From contig OZ024823.1 in assembly GCA_964016985.1 (NCBI GenBank), forward strand, positions 137,722,112 through 137,786,111: a DNA stretch of 64,000 nt, in the 5' to 3' direction. How positions within the stretch are numbered: the first letter of the stretch is position 1; each line of letters begins with the position of its first letter. The position numbers and the translations under genes are program-made. The notes under the pieces were generated by a model. That model saw only the letters and a program-made list of their open reading frames with translations. It was not told where the DNA came from and did not search any database. This DNA comes from Anodontia alba (Eukaryota; Mollusca; Bivalvia; Lucinida; Lucinidae). Shown here one piece after another: positions 54,404-64,000 of the stretch.

Positions 54404-55436
54404 TACCGTAATATACGTAAGTATTGGGACAGGAAAAAATAATTAAATTTCTGGCTGTCCCAATACTTAGAAACACGAAAATTAATTATTTTATTAGGTG
54501 TCCCAATACTTACGTCTCGTAGTTGAAAATGGCACCGATTAATGATGAAAATGTGTCATATTTGTGGTCATTGTTTTGTGTATTTTCGGACTTCTGTCTC
54601 GTTAACCTAATCTATTGTTAATATTGAATAAACAGATTAGCACTTATTGTTTTGATTTAAAATCCCCTCGTTTATCTATCATGTGTTGAAAGCGTCCAAG
54701 TGAAAATAAATAATCATATACTGCTTCCCCGCTTTGTTGGTTAATTGCGCATAACCGATACCGCAAATGCGGGGAACAATCTACCTGTTCTGATGACGTT
54801 ATTGGGGTTCGTCTCAACGATGTTTTGGGGTTCATCTCAACAGTGTTTTAGTATTCCGCATTAAAGCGTTATCGGTAAACAATTCTGTCGAATTTCTTTT
54901 TATTATTATTACCGGTATTTATTCATAGTTTTTTTTTGTTGTGTTTGTTTGTTTGTTTTTTTTTTGTAGAACTTTATTGATGCACTCGAGTTGCAAATTA
55001 AAACGTGACGTGTCACGTGACAACCACAAAATGGCGACGCATTCAGACTGATGCAAACGCATGTGCGTTTTTGTTATTGCAGATTTCTTGAATAAATTTC
55101 ATATTAATATTCTCAAAGAAAGTTTTTACTTATTTTCTACTTTCTAACCAGCCTGCCGAAGGAAACCCCCTGTTGTATGCTTAGACGTAAAATATTGCGT
55201 GACATCGCTTGTAAACAAAACAAAACACAAACGGAGAAAACAGTTTTACCCTGTTAAATAGATCATTTTTTTCACCCAAATGCACTGTCCCAATTCATAT
55301 GGTACAAAAAATTACTGAAATTTTTAGCGATTTTTGATATGTCCCAATTCTTAGGGTGACGAAAAATAATTATTTTTACGAATTGTAAGGGTGTCCCAAT
55401 ACTTTAGGTGTCCCAATACTTAGGTATATTACGGTA
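54404..55436. mobile_element. TA-flanked TIR element (CCGTAATATAC ends), ~1 kb
   Basis: TACCGTAATATACGTAAGTA then TTGGGACA at the left is matched, inverted, by TACCGTAATATACCTAAGTA then TTGGGACA at the right. TGTCCCAATACTTA is repeated just inside each end. TA abuts both ends, suggesting the Tc1/mariner superfamily. The interior holds GTGACGTGTCACGTGAC and AAAATGGCGACGC near 55005-55040, promoter-like words of unknown relevance. No transposase is seen. Confidence 0.75.
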
Positions 55437-56187
55437 ATTTATTTTTGGGGTAATCAAATGCAGTATAATTGAAATATAAAAATTACTAAGAAAGCGGTTG
55501 GGTACTACATTGTGTGCCGATCAGCGAATAAAAACCGTTCTAACGCGGATGAATACACAGAGGTCAAACCAAAAACTGTGTCGGTACAAAATGTACCTGC
55601 GGAAACTTGGTCCAATCATTTATAGTCAGGATCATAGTGTGCTGTCAAAATTAGCTTTTCTGGTGGACAACATCCAAAAAAAAAAAAAATATGTCCAGGA
55701 AAAAAAAAAAAAAAAAAAAAAAAAAAAACATTCAAGAGCGATGACACTATTCTGTGTTTGTGAGTTTTATAACCGAAACAGCCGCCAGCTGTTAACACCT
55801 TTTATTTTGTTGACAAATTTACTATCGTAAAGATTGACGACTGTGTAGTAAACCATAGACACGTGTTCAATTCCGCCGCTGGCATTGGCTGATGACAACA
55901 CGTCATCCTGTAAACAAAAGTGTATCGGATTCTCCTGTATTATTTATAGAACAGCAGCTCTATCAGTGTTCTATTGTTTATTTCTGATTAACGTACATGG
56001 GCCAGCATTTTTATAGGTGCCTGGTGTAGCAAGCAATTTTAAACCCTGATCAGGTTCTGAATTTTGCAGCGTCTGATCTGGGATCATCTGGCTCTTTAGT
56101 AACTAACTTATGTCCGTTTAGAGGACATTGGGCGTGAAAGGTTACTATAACCAATCTAGAGCCTAATATGCTTTTTAAGACATTTTG
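55437..56187. other. Unassigned sequence with A-rich run
   Basis: Includes a 30-base A run at 55700-55729 that inflates a nearby open frame. A CTGATCAGGTTCTG / CGTCTGATCTGGGATC patch at 56045-56090 belongs to the dispersed AGATCAG short repeat. No gene is supported. Confidence 0.45.
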
Positions 56188-56338
56188 CCCTTAAAGTGCC
56201 TATCACCACTGCAGCAGACGACATTTATATTATTTTAGCAGACGATTCATCTTGTTTCTTTGACGTGTGTGTGTGTGTGCGCGCGCGTGCGTGTGTGTGT
56301 GTGAAATGTCATCTTCTAAAAAACTGGCTTGGCGCAAG
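56188..56338. mobile_element. piggyBac-like MITE, copy 11, with GT microsatellite
   Basis: It starts CCCTTAAAGTGCCTATCACC and ACTGCAGCAGACGACA. The core is replaced by a GT/GC dinucleotide run at about 56262-56302. A GGCTTGGCGCAAG end follows. Confidence 0.6.
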
Positions 56339-56399
56339 TAGTATTCATTGCAGTCATAATGTTTACACTGGTGACTATATATAGAAATACCGTCTAAGC

Positions 56400-56575
56400 T
56401 TAAAGCACCAATTATCACAACTGCAGCGGATGACCGTTTGATTTATGTTTCAAAGAAAGAACAGTCTTGATATTTCTGCTGCAGAGAATTCACATGAAAC
56501 ACCAATACTTGTTTTCTTTGAAAATAATTGGAAAAAAATGTCGTCTGCTACAAATTTTGCTTGGCGCTTTAAGGG
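56400..56575. mobile_element. piggyBac-like MITE, copy 12
   Basis: It starts TTAAAGCACCAATTATCACA and ends TTGCTTGGCGCTTTAAGGG followed by TTAA at 56576-56579. The core hairpin is eroded. Confidence 0.75.
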
Positions 56576-56579
56576 TTAA

Positions 56580-56964
56580 AATAACAAATTGCATGCTACG
56601 GTTTTCAATGTAGCTGCACAATGGATCAAATTGGGGAAGCCCGTCTATTTATACAACAAAAGTAAACGCTTGAATTAGCAAGCGCTCAATGTGATCTAGA
56701 TTACCAGGGGGTATTTGTTCTGGTAAAATTGGTTTTCTACAGTCCTCGTTCTACGAGGTCATGTGGAGCAGTCAAGATTTTGTCCAGATCTCGTGTAATC
56801 AAATTATTGGTCTAATTGCTCTAGATTAGAGAATACCGATCCAATTGCGCAGTTTAATGTTCGTAGTTCAGGATATCTAATAAAAAGGTTAATGTAACCA
56901 TGTCAGACTGTGTGTCAGTGACAAGTATTAGCTTTTACAAAAAGCATGGTCTGTGCTTACATAC
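56580..56964. other. Unassigned sequence
   Basis: TCTAGATTACC, AATTGCTCTAGATTAGAG and similar short words, but no repeat or gene that I can support. Confidence 0.35.
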
Positions 56965-58920
56965 AATTATTATGCCCCCAACTTCAAAAGAAGTTGGAGG
57001 GGAATATTGCTTCTGGGTTGTTCGTCCGTCCGTCCGTCACGTTTTTTGATGCATTGCATAACTTTAGAACCGTGAATGCTACTGTTTTGAAATTCCTCAT
57101 GAAAAAAAAGCTGATACGTATTTTTTTTTTCTTGACAGGATTACGCCCCTTTTCTGAGTTATGGCCCTTTGAAAAAATACGGATGCAATCTTGTCAGCAA
57201 AATATCTCAAAAACTATTGAAGCTAGAGCCTTGAAACTTGATGAATATACTGGTAGTGATGAGTAGACAACCTGATTAACTCTGGAAGAAAATTTTGAAA
57301 AATACTTTTTGAGTTATAGCCCTTTGTAATTTTGGGCATTTATACCTTGTCAGCAAAATATCTCAAGAACTGTTTGAGCTAGAGTCTTGAAACTTAGTAA
57401 ATTGATTTGTAGTGATGAGTAGATGACCTGATTAACTTTTGAAGAAATTCTGAATAATACTACATGAGTAATGGCCCATTGAATTTTGGGCATTTTTACC
57501 TTGTCAGCAAACTATCTCAAAAACCGTTGGAGCGAGAAGCTTGAAACTTGCTGAATAGACTGGTAGCGATGAGTAGACAACCTGATTAACTTTGGAAGAA
57601 ATTTTGAAAAAATACTTCTTGAGTTATGGCCCTTTGTAATTTTGGGCATTTTTACCTTGTCAGCAAAATATCTTAAAAAAATGTTAAAGCTAGAGTCATG
57701 AAACTTAATAAATGTATTTGTAGTGATGAGTAGATGACCTGATTAACTTTTGAAGAAATTCTGAAAAATACGTCATCAGTTATGGCCCTTTGTAATTTTG
57801 GGCATTTTACCTTGTTAGCAAAAAGTCTCAAAAACTGTTGAAGTTAGAGCCTTGAAGCTTGATGAATTGACTGGTAGTGATGAGTAGACAACCTGATTAA
57901 CTTTGGAAGAAATTTTGAAATATACTTCTTGAGTTATGCCCCTTTGTAATTTTGGACATTTTTACCTTGTCAGCAAAATATCTCAAAAACTGTTTGAGCT
58001 AGAGCCTTGGAACTTAGTAAATGGATTTGTAGAGATGAGTAGATAAGCTAATTAATTTTTGAAGAAATTTTAAAAATATGTCATGATTTATGGCCCTTTG
58101 TAATTTTGGGCAATTTTACATTGTCGGCAAAATATCTCAAAAAGCGTTGGAGCTAGAGCCTTGAAACTTGATGAATAAACTGGTAGTGATGAGTAGACAA
58201 CCTGATTAACTTCTGAAGAAATTTTGAAAAAATACTTCTTGAGTTATGGCCCTTTGTAATTTGGGGCATTTTTACCTTGTCAGCAAAATATCTAAAAACT
58301 ATTAGAGCTAGAGCTTTGAAAGTTAATAAAATGATTTACAGTGACGAGTAGATGACCTGATTAACTTTTGAAGAAATTCTGAAAAATACTTCATGAGTTA
58401 TGGCCCTTTGTAATTTTGGGAATTTTTACCTTGTTAGCAAAATATCTCAATAACCGTTGGAGCTAGAGCCTTGAAACTTGATGACTAGTAGTGATGAGTA
58501 GACAACCTGATTAACTTTTGAATAAATTTTGAAAAATACTTACTGAGTTATGGCCCTATTCGTAATGCCAGTTTGCGTTAGAATTGTTTAATTCACCGAC
58601 TTTGAGGGCTTTCAGCCCTTTGATTTGGAAACTGTTGTTGCCTGTGAACTTTAATTTTGTATTTGCAGTCAACTAAATGAGTAAATGAGGCTACATGAGT
58701 ATCAAAGATCAAGGTCACTCCAAATAAACTCATGGTACAGACCCCTGGGTTCATGATTCTAAGGAGGGGCATAAAGCCCAATAACATGAGCCTGGCTTCC
58801 AAGAAGAATATTAACAGTCTTTGGGACAGTCTTCTATAATGACCGTCAAATTCATTAAAAAAAAAAAAAAAACACTCAGCACTCAGGTGAGCGGCTTAGG
58901 ACCATGGGTCCTCTGGTTCT
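56965..58920 (+). mobile_element. Satellite cassette 7, ~154-bp units in alternating types
   Basis: It begins TATGCCCCCAACTTC / AAAA / GAAGTTGGAGGGG, a different 5' hairpin, followed by GTCCGTCCGTCCGTC. Units share CCTTGTCAGCAAAATATCTC, GAGCTAGAGCCTTGAAACTT and GTTATGGCCCTTTGTAATTT at about 57343, 57499, 57653, 57810 and 57964. A- and B-type units alternate: GTAGACAACCTGATTAAC versus GTAGATGACCTGATTAAC. The end is CACTCAGGTGAGCG, hairpin GGACCATGGGTCC, TCTGG at about 58917. Confidence 0.85.
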
Positions 58921-59118
58921 TATTTCTCCACAAAAACTCATGGTGCTCATTAGAAGCACTGATATGTTTTTGTTGAGAAATAAGAAAAATCATTTGTTGT
59001 CTGCACTCATTAGAAGCACCTCACAGAGGCATTTCTTATGAGTACCCACAACATAAGTTTTCATGGAGACAATAGGAAAAAATGTTTACCTGATGCCCTC
59101 TCTTATCTGGAGCTTTGT
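58918..59118. mobile_element. Palindromic MITE (CTCATTAGAAG family), copy
   Basis: TTCTTATTTCTCCACAAAAA, CTCATTAGAAGCAC twice, GCATTTCTTATGAGTACCC and CTCTTATCTGGAGCTTTG occur in family order. Its left end is joined directly to the preceding cassette end. Confidence 0.75.
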
Positions 59119-59199
59119 AAATATTTTGGACACCATAGCTTCTTACCTTACATATCTTAAACTTCAAGTAGTCCATGTGACTACGTACCTAGTTATATA

Positions 59200-59265
59200 G
59201 TCAACTCTCATTTTCTCGAAGTCCAAGGGACTCTTTAAAATACTTGGAGATATCTGACCTCGACA
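59200..59265 (+). repeat. pogo-like left end, interrupted by mariner
   Basis: TATAGTCAACTCTCATTTTC then TCGAAGTCCAAGGGACTC resembles the left end at 39271. The mariner at 59268 splits it; TCTGATTTGCAGAACTGAGG after 60595 is its continuation. No right end is found. Confidence 0.55.
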
Positions 59266-59267
59266 TA

Positions 59268-60593
59268 CGAGGGATGTTCGAAATGAATTGCTTATTGTCC
59301 TCTAGCTCAAATCCACGTGGGGCACGATAAAAAACAATACATAACCTGTATAGGGCTATTCAATATCTACACAATGGTGTATAAATGTACATGTTAGAAT
59401 AAGTGTAAGACATAGCATTTGCCATTTGAATACACGCAGTCATTGACCACTGCAGTAAAAATGGTTGGTAGAAGCGTCGACAAAAAAGATGAAATATGGG
59501 CTTACATCAAAGCTCGCTCAAAACTTGGTTGTTCTTTGAAGAAGCTGATGACTGTAATTTCTACTGCTTTTTGACCTTCTTGTGTGTCTTATGACACAGT
59601 TCGGCGGTGGAAAAAGACATTTGAGTCTGGTGTAGAGTCCATCAAAAATGCATCGAAATCAGGTAGGCCAAAATCTGCATCTTGTAAAGAAATCGTTTCA
59701 AAAATAAAGGAGATCATTGAAGGAGATGCCAGATTTACAGTTCGTGATATTGCACGAAAGATAGGCATATCACTATCAACGGTTCATCTTATTTTGAAGA
59801 AGCATTTGAAAGTCAGAAAGATTTCTGCTAGATGGGTGCCACATCTTTTGACTGACGAGCAAAAGAGGCAACGGGTTAAAGTCGCCAAAAACCTGCTTCA
59901 AAAAGCAGTTTGCCAATGTCGTCACAGATGATGAAACCTGGGTCCATTATTTTGAGCCCGTCAGAAAGGTTAGCAATAAGATCTGGGCCACTAAACACAG
60001 CAAACGCCCAATAATTGCCAAACGTTCTTTGAGTACAAAGAAGGTTTTGTATGCAATCTTCTTCTCTGGTGAAGGAGTCGCAATAAAAGTGCCAGTGAAA
60101 AAGGGCAAAAGCATCACCGGAAAGTACTACAAAGACGTAGTACTGAAGAAACTGAAAAAGTATTATCAGAAACGACGCCCTGCCACTGGTTTTAAACATG
60201 TCCATCTTCTACATGACAATGCCCCAGCTCATACCTCCGCAATAGTTACGGCGTTTTTGAAGAATCAAAAAAAGTAACTGTTTTGCCCCCCCCCCCCCCC
60301 GTATTCCCCAGACCTTGCCCCATGTGATTTCTTTTTGTTTCCGAAATTGAAAGCATTCCTTGCTGGGCGGAAATACCAGTCCCGACAGGCACTTGGATCT
60401 GCCATTCATCAGTACCTTATTACTGTGCCCAAATCAGCGTACCGTGACGCCTTCAAGAAGTGGATACATTGGCTGAAACTTTGCATTTCTAGCCACGGGG
60501 AGTATTTCGAGGGCATGAAATGAGTACTTTTGGGCTAACTTGAAATTTGAAGTCTCCAGATAGAAATAAGCAATTCATTTCGAACATCCCTCG
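59268..60593 (+). mobile_element. Full-length mariner element with perfect 29-bp TIRs
   Basis: CGAGGGATGTTCGAAATGAA then TTGCTTATT starts the element, and its exact inverse ends it. TA abuts both sides (59266-59267, 60594-60595). The length of 1326 bases is normal for an intact mariner. The perfect TIRs suggest a fairly recent insertion, though its transposase is broken. Confidence 0.95.
59461..60523 (+). pseudogene. Mariner transposase, DD34D type, disabled
   Basis: This enzyme would cut the element out and paste it at TA. From ATG at 59461: MVGRSVDKKDEIWAYI, a first HTH, a TGA at 59572-59574, RRWKKTFESGV, KSGRPKSAS, a second HTH (FTVRDIARKIGISLSTVHLI) and ISARWVPHLLTDEQ. After a frameshift in the A run at about 59899-59904 comes TDDETWVHYFEP with the first catalytic Asp. 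LLHDNAPAHTS has the second. Two more shifts at homopolymers (A7 at 60267-60273; 15 C at 60286-60300) precede PDLAPCDFFLFPKLKAFLAG with the third Asp. The frame ends HGEYFEGMK at TGA 60521. There is thus one stop and three frameshifts, all three at homopolymer runs. Confidence 0.93.
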
Positions 60594-60675
60594 TATCTGA
60601 TTTGCAGAACTGAGGAAAAATATACACTGTAGAACCAACATATCCTGGTACTTGGGGTCCAAAGTCCCCAAGTAC

Positions 60676-61141
60676 CAGGCCTCCTAGTGAAACCTATAAA
60701 ACCTATAATAACCTATAATTTTGTGTCAAACCTATAAAACCTTTATTTTGTTCATAAAACCTGTAAAAAGCCTGTATTTTCATGAAAAAACCTATATTTT
60801 TCACTTTTTGAACCTTCTCGCGACTCAGCCCTAACTTTTCTTCAAAATGCCCTACTATTTTTACTTTTTAGTCCCAAAAAATGATGAAAACTGTCAAGAA
60901 ATTGTATTTTATTCCTCGCTCGCTTGGACTTTGTAAAATTCAGATCAACTTTATCTGAATAATTGTGGCGCAAAAATTCATCAAGTATTTTTTCTTCTCA
61001 GTTTTAAATCTTTATATGAGTTTGGAAGAACCTTTTTTTAACCTATATTTTTTATTGAAAAACTTGTAAATAACCTATATTTTGAGTAAGAAGAACCTAT
61101 ATAAAAACCTATATTTTCAAAGTGGGCCACTAGGAGGCCTG
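60676..61141. mobile_element. TIR MITE (CAGGCCTCCTAGTG ends)
   Basis: CAGGCCTCCTAGTG at 60676 and CACTAGGAGGCCTG ending at 61141 are perfect inverses. AAGTAC lies on both sides (60670-60675, 61142-61147), a 6-bp duplication. The interior repeats AACCTATA many times in both halves. 466 bases, non-coding. A hairpin GGTACTTGGGG/CCCCAAGTACC lies just outside at 60649-60675. Confidence 0.82.
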
Positions 61142-61201
61142 AAGTACACAACTTTATCGTGATGTACCATGCATGTATAATGACATGTACAACACTCGCT
61201 T

Positions 61202-62905
61202 TTTAGCACACCTGAGCCAAAGGCTCAGTATGAGCTATTGTGATCACTTGCCATCCTTCATCCATTTGTAAACACCTTTGACAGACTTCTCTGAAAACCA
61301 GGCCAATTTTCTTCAAATTTCACTAGGAGATTTCTGTTAATGGGGGATTGAATGATGATTGTAGGTTGACCTATGACCTTTTTACGGTAAAATCAGATTG
61401 CATCCCCATGCATTTGTATAGGGAAAATGTTGAAAAATTGTTTTCTCAAAATGTATTAAAGAGTAATGGCTGAAACTGACAATGTATGATTAAATTATTA
61501 AAACTTTTTAGTTACAGACAAAATTTTGTCCCCTGAGGATTATCTGCCTTTGCCCCTGAGCTATATACATGTATAAAATTGTGTAATATTTTAATGTCTT
61601 TTTCTCTAAATTCACTCGAGCAATTTTCATCAGATTTCACATGGGGCCTTCTGTCGAAATGTTTTTAACAATTTATATGAAATGTTCCGTACCACTGACC
61701 AAGATGGCCACCATACCCATATATGGTAAAAACACTTAAAAATCTTTTTCTCCAGAACCAAGAAACTTTGAGGCTGAATCTTGGTATATAGCATCAGGGA
61801 CTCAAGGTCTACCAAGTTTGTTCAAATGATAGTTGTAGGTTGACCTTTGACCTTTTTTACGGCAAGGTCAAATTTGTGCCCCCATACGTATGTGTGGGGA
61901 ACATGTTGAAAAGTCTTTTTCTCAAAATGTATCAAAGACTAATGGTAAAACTTACGATGTATGATTAAAGTATAAAACTTTAATTAAAATAAAATTTTGT
62001 CCCCTGGGGGTTGTCAGCCCTTGCCCATTGGCTGTATGTATGTATAAAAATGTGTAATTTTTAAATGTCTTCTCTGAAACTGCTTGAGCAGTTTTCACCA
62101 GATTTCACATGGAGCCTTCTGTCGAAAGAATATTGACATTTGTTTGAATGGGTCCACTCCACTGAACAAGATGGCCACCATGCCTATATATGGTAAAAAC
62201 ACTTAAAAATCTCATCTTCCAAAACCAAGAAAGCTTTGAGGCTGAATCTTTGTATATAGCATCGAGGACTCAAGGTCTACAAAGTTTGTTCAAATGATGG
62301 TCATAGGTTGACCTTTGACCTTTTTATGGCAAGATCAAATACATTTGTATGGGGAAAATGTTGAAAAGTCTTTTTCTCAAAATGTATCAAAGACTAATGG
62401 CTGAAATTTACAACATTTATTTAAGAACTAAAACTGTTTAGCTACCATCAAAACCTTGGGGGTTATCTGCCCTTGCCGCTGGGCAATGTACAGGTATTAA
62501 ATCATGAAATCTTTAAACATCTTCTTCTCTGAAAACACTTGAACAATTTTCACCAGATCTCACTTGGAGTCTTCTGTCGAAAGGATGTTGACAGTCTGTT
62601 CAAATGGTTCCGCACCATTGAACAAGATGGCTTCCATGCCCATATATGGTAAAACACTTAAAAATCTTCTTCTCCAGAACTAAGAAGCTTTGAGGCTGAA
62701 TCTTCGTATACAGCATGGAGGACACAAAGTCTACTTAGTTTGTTCAAATGATGATACTAGGATGACGTTTGACCTTTTTATTATATGGTCAAATTTGTGT
62801 CCTAGTAGTGGCAATACTGGAAGAATAAATTGCATGGCATTTGCAGATATGCAATAGCTCTGTTTATCAGGTGAAGGAATCATGACCCATGGGCCTTTTG
62901 TTTGT
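61202..62905 (+). mobile_element. Hairpin-ended satellite cassette 8
   Basis: It starts TAGCACACCTGAGCC / AAA / GGCTCAGTATGAGCTA. Units of about 450-480 bases share AAGATGGCCACCATACCC, CCATATATGGTAAAAACAC, TTGACCTTTGACC and CAGATTTCACATGG. It ends TATCAGGTGAAGG, hairpin GACCCATGGGCC, TTTTG at about 62900. Confidence 0.8.
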
Positions 62906-63243
62906 CTCTGTGGTAGTCTGCTGAGACTTCACTGATAAATGGCATTAAGTCAAGTCATATTTCCCAATTGAAATAGGATAAGAATTGCTCAAGGGCAGGA
63001 TATACAATGGGACATTAAGTCTAACAAGTAATTCTAATCAAGGCCAGCTGATAAACTACGTTTCAGAACAACAAATCGTGGCATTGATAATTTAGGCCAC
63101 CATTTTGGATGTTCTGGTTCCTTGAAACAGCTAAGGGAAGCAACTCAAATAGCCCAAGGTATGCTTGGGGAATTTGAGTTGTTTCCCTATACTTAGTGTT
63201 TGTGGAGCAAAAATTATTTATTAAAGTTGATTGTTTTTTTCTT
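62906..63243. other. Spacer between cassettes
   Basis: Unassigned, with AACTCAAATAGCCC / GAATTTGAGTT as a weak inverted pair. No gene. Confidence 0.4.
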
Positions 63244-64000
63244 TTTAGCTCACCTGAACCAAAGGCTCAAGATGAGCTTTTGTGATAACTCGTCGTTCAT
63301 CTTCCATCCGTCCACACCTTTGAACAACTTCTCCTCTGAAACAGCCCAGCCAATTTTCTTCAAATTTCTCCTTGAGCCTTCTGTTAATGGGGGATTGAAA
63401 ATTTATACAAATGGTCTTGTTACATTAATCAAGATGGCCACACTTAAAAATCTTCTCCAGAACCAAGAAAGCTTCAAGGCTGAATATTGGTTTATAGTAT
63501 CAGGGCCTCAAGTTTGTTCAAATGATGACCCTAGGATGACATTTGACCTTTTTACGGCAAGGTCAAATTTACATCCTTATGCATTTGTATGGGGAAAATA
63601 CCGAAAATTCAGTTTCTTAAAATGTATTAAAGACCAATGGCTGAAACTTACAATGTATGATCAAAGTAGCAAACCCTTTGAGTTACTGTCAAAATTTTGT
63701 TCCCCAAGGTTATCTGCCCTTGCCCCTGGGCTATATACTGGTATAAAACCTTGTAATCTTTAAACGTCTTCTCTAAAACAGCTTGACCAATTTTCACAAA
63801 ATATCACATTGTTTTGTCAAAGGCATATTATCAGTTTCTTCTGTTCAGCATGATTAAACAAGATGGTCGCCATGCACATATATGGTGAAAAACACTTAAA
63901 AATATTCATCTCCAGAACCAAGAAATCTTCAAGGCAGAATCTTGTTACAGAGCATTTAGGACTCAAGGTTATCCAAGTTTGGTCAATTGATGACCCTAGC
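63244..64000 (+). mobile_element. Hairpin-ended satellite cassette 9 (cut by window edge)
   Basis: It starts TAGCTCACCTGAACC / AAA / GGCTCAAGATGAGCTT and continues with units like those of cassette 8 (CAAGATGGCCACAC, GACATTTGACCTTTTTACGG, CACATATATGG). The 3' end is outside the window. Confidence 0.8.

Noticed and set aside
55003..55040. GTGACGTGTCACGTGAC plus AAAATGGCGACGC as a promoter
   Set aside because: The words look promoter-like, but they sit inside a TIR element with no adjacent gene; no start site can be supported.
55498..55830. 110-codon open frame
   Set aside because: A large part is a poly-lysine stretch from A runs, and no splice or domain evidence exists.
63200..63763. 187-codon plus-strand open frame at the window end
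   Set aside because: It lies across the hairpin start and units of a satellite cassette, and related units elsewhere have stops in this frame. Composition (Phe/Leu/Lys-rich, no domain) fits chance.

Overview
This is a stretch of animal nuclear DNA, very probably from a mollusc and most likely a bivalve. It is AT-rich and intron-dominated, with no operons. It is packed with short non-autonomous DNA transposons, tRNA-headed SINEs, and hairpin-ended cassettes (5' TAGCTCACCTGAGC hairpin, 3' GGCC-rich hairpin) filled with satellite repeats. I know such cassettes from bivalve genomes. The species assignment is inference from repeat style.

One host gene is well supported. Five plus-strand exons (702-874, 15344-15599, 18440-18511, 28645-29349, 34389-34555) have consensus splice sites and mutually compatible reading phases, giving about 457 codons of a lysine-rich, probably nuclear protein with a Cys/His cluster that looks like an atypical zinc finger. 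The gene is incomplete at both ends; a weak candidate for a later exon lies at 41987-42069. I do not recognise the family. A minus-strand RecQ-like helicase relic (27120-28113) sits in its third intron. An unexplained minus-strand ORF (31845-32234) sits in its fourth.

Layout. 2.4-8.4 kb: a large inverted duplication carrying piggyBac-like foldback MITEs, split by a 3.3-kb satellite cassette. 8.4-10.4 kb: a broken mariner inside a 108-bp minisatellite. 10.5-14.7 kb: a hAT-like MITE, then a third copy of the composite element holding a 145-bp satellite. 16.7-18.3 kb: a 38-bp minisatellite split by a cassette. 18.5-23 kb: nested hAT-like elements. 23-34 kb: MITEs, SINEs, the helicase relic, exon 4 and a hAT inserted in a SINE. 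35-43 kb: satellite arrays, a second inverted hAT copy and a pogo-like element. 44-54 kb: 344-bp, about 147-bp and about 320-bp arrays. 54-64 kb: a TA-flanked TIR element, another array, a nearly complete but broken mariner with perfect 29-bp TIRs, and more cassettes to the window end.

The gene exons make up about 2% of the window; nearly everything else is transposable or satellite DNA in introns or flanks. The most notable signals are the hairpin-bracketed satellite cassettes, the palindrome with a filled/empty TTAA site pair, and satellite units that repeat consensus-like binding motifs (nuclear-receptor half-sites, YY1 plus CArG, RFX X-box).
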